A DNA stretch of 32,605 nt. Origin: Verrucomicrobiota bacterium (GTDB lineage: Bacteria; Verrucomicrobiota; Verrucomicrobiia; Chthoniobacterales; Terrimicrobiaceae). Location: contig VFJO01000023.1 in the NCBI GenBank assembly GCA_009886045.1, positions 1 through 32,605 on the forward strand. The letters run 5' to 3'. How positions within the stretch are numbered: position 1 is the stretch's first letter; every line of letters begins with the position of its first letter. Shown one piece after another: positions 32,357 to 32,605 of this stretch. Position numbers and translations under genes: made by a program. The notes under the pieces were generated by a model. It worked only from the letters and a program-made list of their open reading frames with translations, had not been told where the DNA came from and did not search any database.

Positions 32357-32385
32357 ATAAAAGAGAGTCTTTTTTAACCTTCCAA
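32357..32385 (-). promoter_or_regulatory. Possible promoter of pfp
   Basis: On the minus strand TTGGAA (32385-32380) and TTTTAT (32362-32357) are 17 bases apart. The -35 is fair and the -10 weak. The start would fall a few bases before the ATG at 32348. Confidence 0.3.
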
Positions 32386-32393
32386 TGAACGAA

Positions 32394-32605
32394 CGCAAGC
32401 GCGTCGTTGCTACCGACCTGCCAGAGTACCAGATCGGGCTCGCGCAGCGCGACCTCATTTTGGATGCGGACCGCGGCGTCGGCAGCGAGCTCGCCAGAGA
32501 CACCGCGATTGATCATGACAACATCGAGGCCCTTGATCGCTTTCTCCAATATCTGCTCGATCTGTTCGGTGTAACCACCGCGCCGCCCCCGCCGCCCCGC
32601 CGTGG
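32394..32605 (-). pseudogene. SGNH/GDSL hydrolase fragment joined to the pfp upstream region
   Basis: From the window edge the minus frame reads GGYTEQIEQIL, then VVMINRGVSGELAADAAVRI and EPDLVLWQVGSNDAL. These are blocks II and III (Gly and Asn of the oxyanion hole) of an SGNH hydrolase. The block I serine must lie beyond the window. Right after NDALA family likeness stops: the block V Asp-x-x-His is missing. The frame runs on without a stop through noncoding-like FVHWKVKKDS into pfp. So the 3' part of the hydrolase gene was deleted up to the pfp promoter region. Confidence 0.65.

Overview
The window reads as a chromosomal segment of a Gram-negative bacterium, most likely of the Verrucomicrobiota / PVC group. 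This is an inference from gene content: a long GreA-fusion protein, a ClpX-like ATPase without the zinc-binding domain, a cytosolic-type malate dehydrogenase, two different phosphofructokinases, and heptose and Kdo (lipopolysaccharide) sugar enzymes. No rRNA or other decisive phylogenetic marker is present.

Left part (1 to about 6300) is accessory DNA. It holds a type II toxin-antitoxin pair with a textbook promoter, a tightly overlapping sugar operon (mutarotase-like remnant, D-lyxose-type isomerase, PfkB kinase), the catalytically empty C-terminal third of a LacZ-type GH2 beta-galactosidase, two small gene relics (one IS66-accessory-like, one winged-helix tail) and a tyrosine integrase. Two 5'-truncated genes meet head to head near 2940, which looks like a rearrangement scar. 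Just upstream of the integrase, at 6296-6318, lies what looks like the 3' end of a tRNA (T-loop, T-stem half, acceptor half, CCA) without the rest of the gene. I read this as the attachment-site edge of an integrated element that extends left, out of the window.

Middle part (6400-19520) is housekeeping. A rightward run holds malate dehydrogenase, the ClpX-like ATPase, a membrane-anchored class III cyclase homologue whose catalytic residues are lost, and a heptose-1-phosphate adenylyltransferase. Then come tRNA-Leu(CAG), ubiE/menG, a leftward DD-carboxypeptidase plus ATP-type phosphofructokinase pair, trpS, a bidirectional terminator, the leftward GreA-fusion gene, and a rightward Nudix-like gene followed by arabinose-5-phosphate isomerase and an rRNA pseudouridine synthase.

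Right part (19584-30572) is one leftward chemosensory operon: cheX, a REC-pseudoREC-STAS protein, cheW, a STAS protein, cheA with two CheW-like domains, a transmembrane chemoreceptor split by a one-base frameshift, cheB, cheR, a soluble receptor with inverted domain order, and cheY. No flagellar or pilus gene is nearby. The two receptors appear to carry the same double-Cache sensor family, one outside the membrane and one inside the cell. Two STAS proteins in the operon suggest an output or scaffold beyond a plain CheY-motor link. Upstream of it lies a long PPi-dependent phosphofructokinase, whose reading frame is joined to the stub of an SGNH hydrolase at the window edge.
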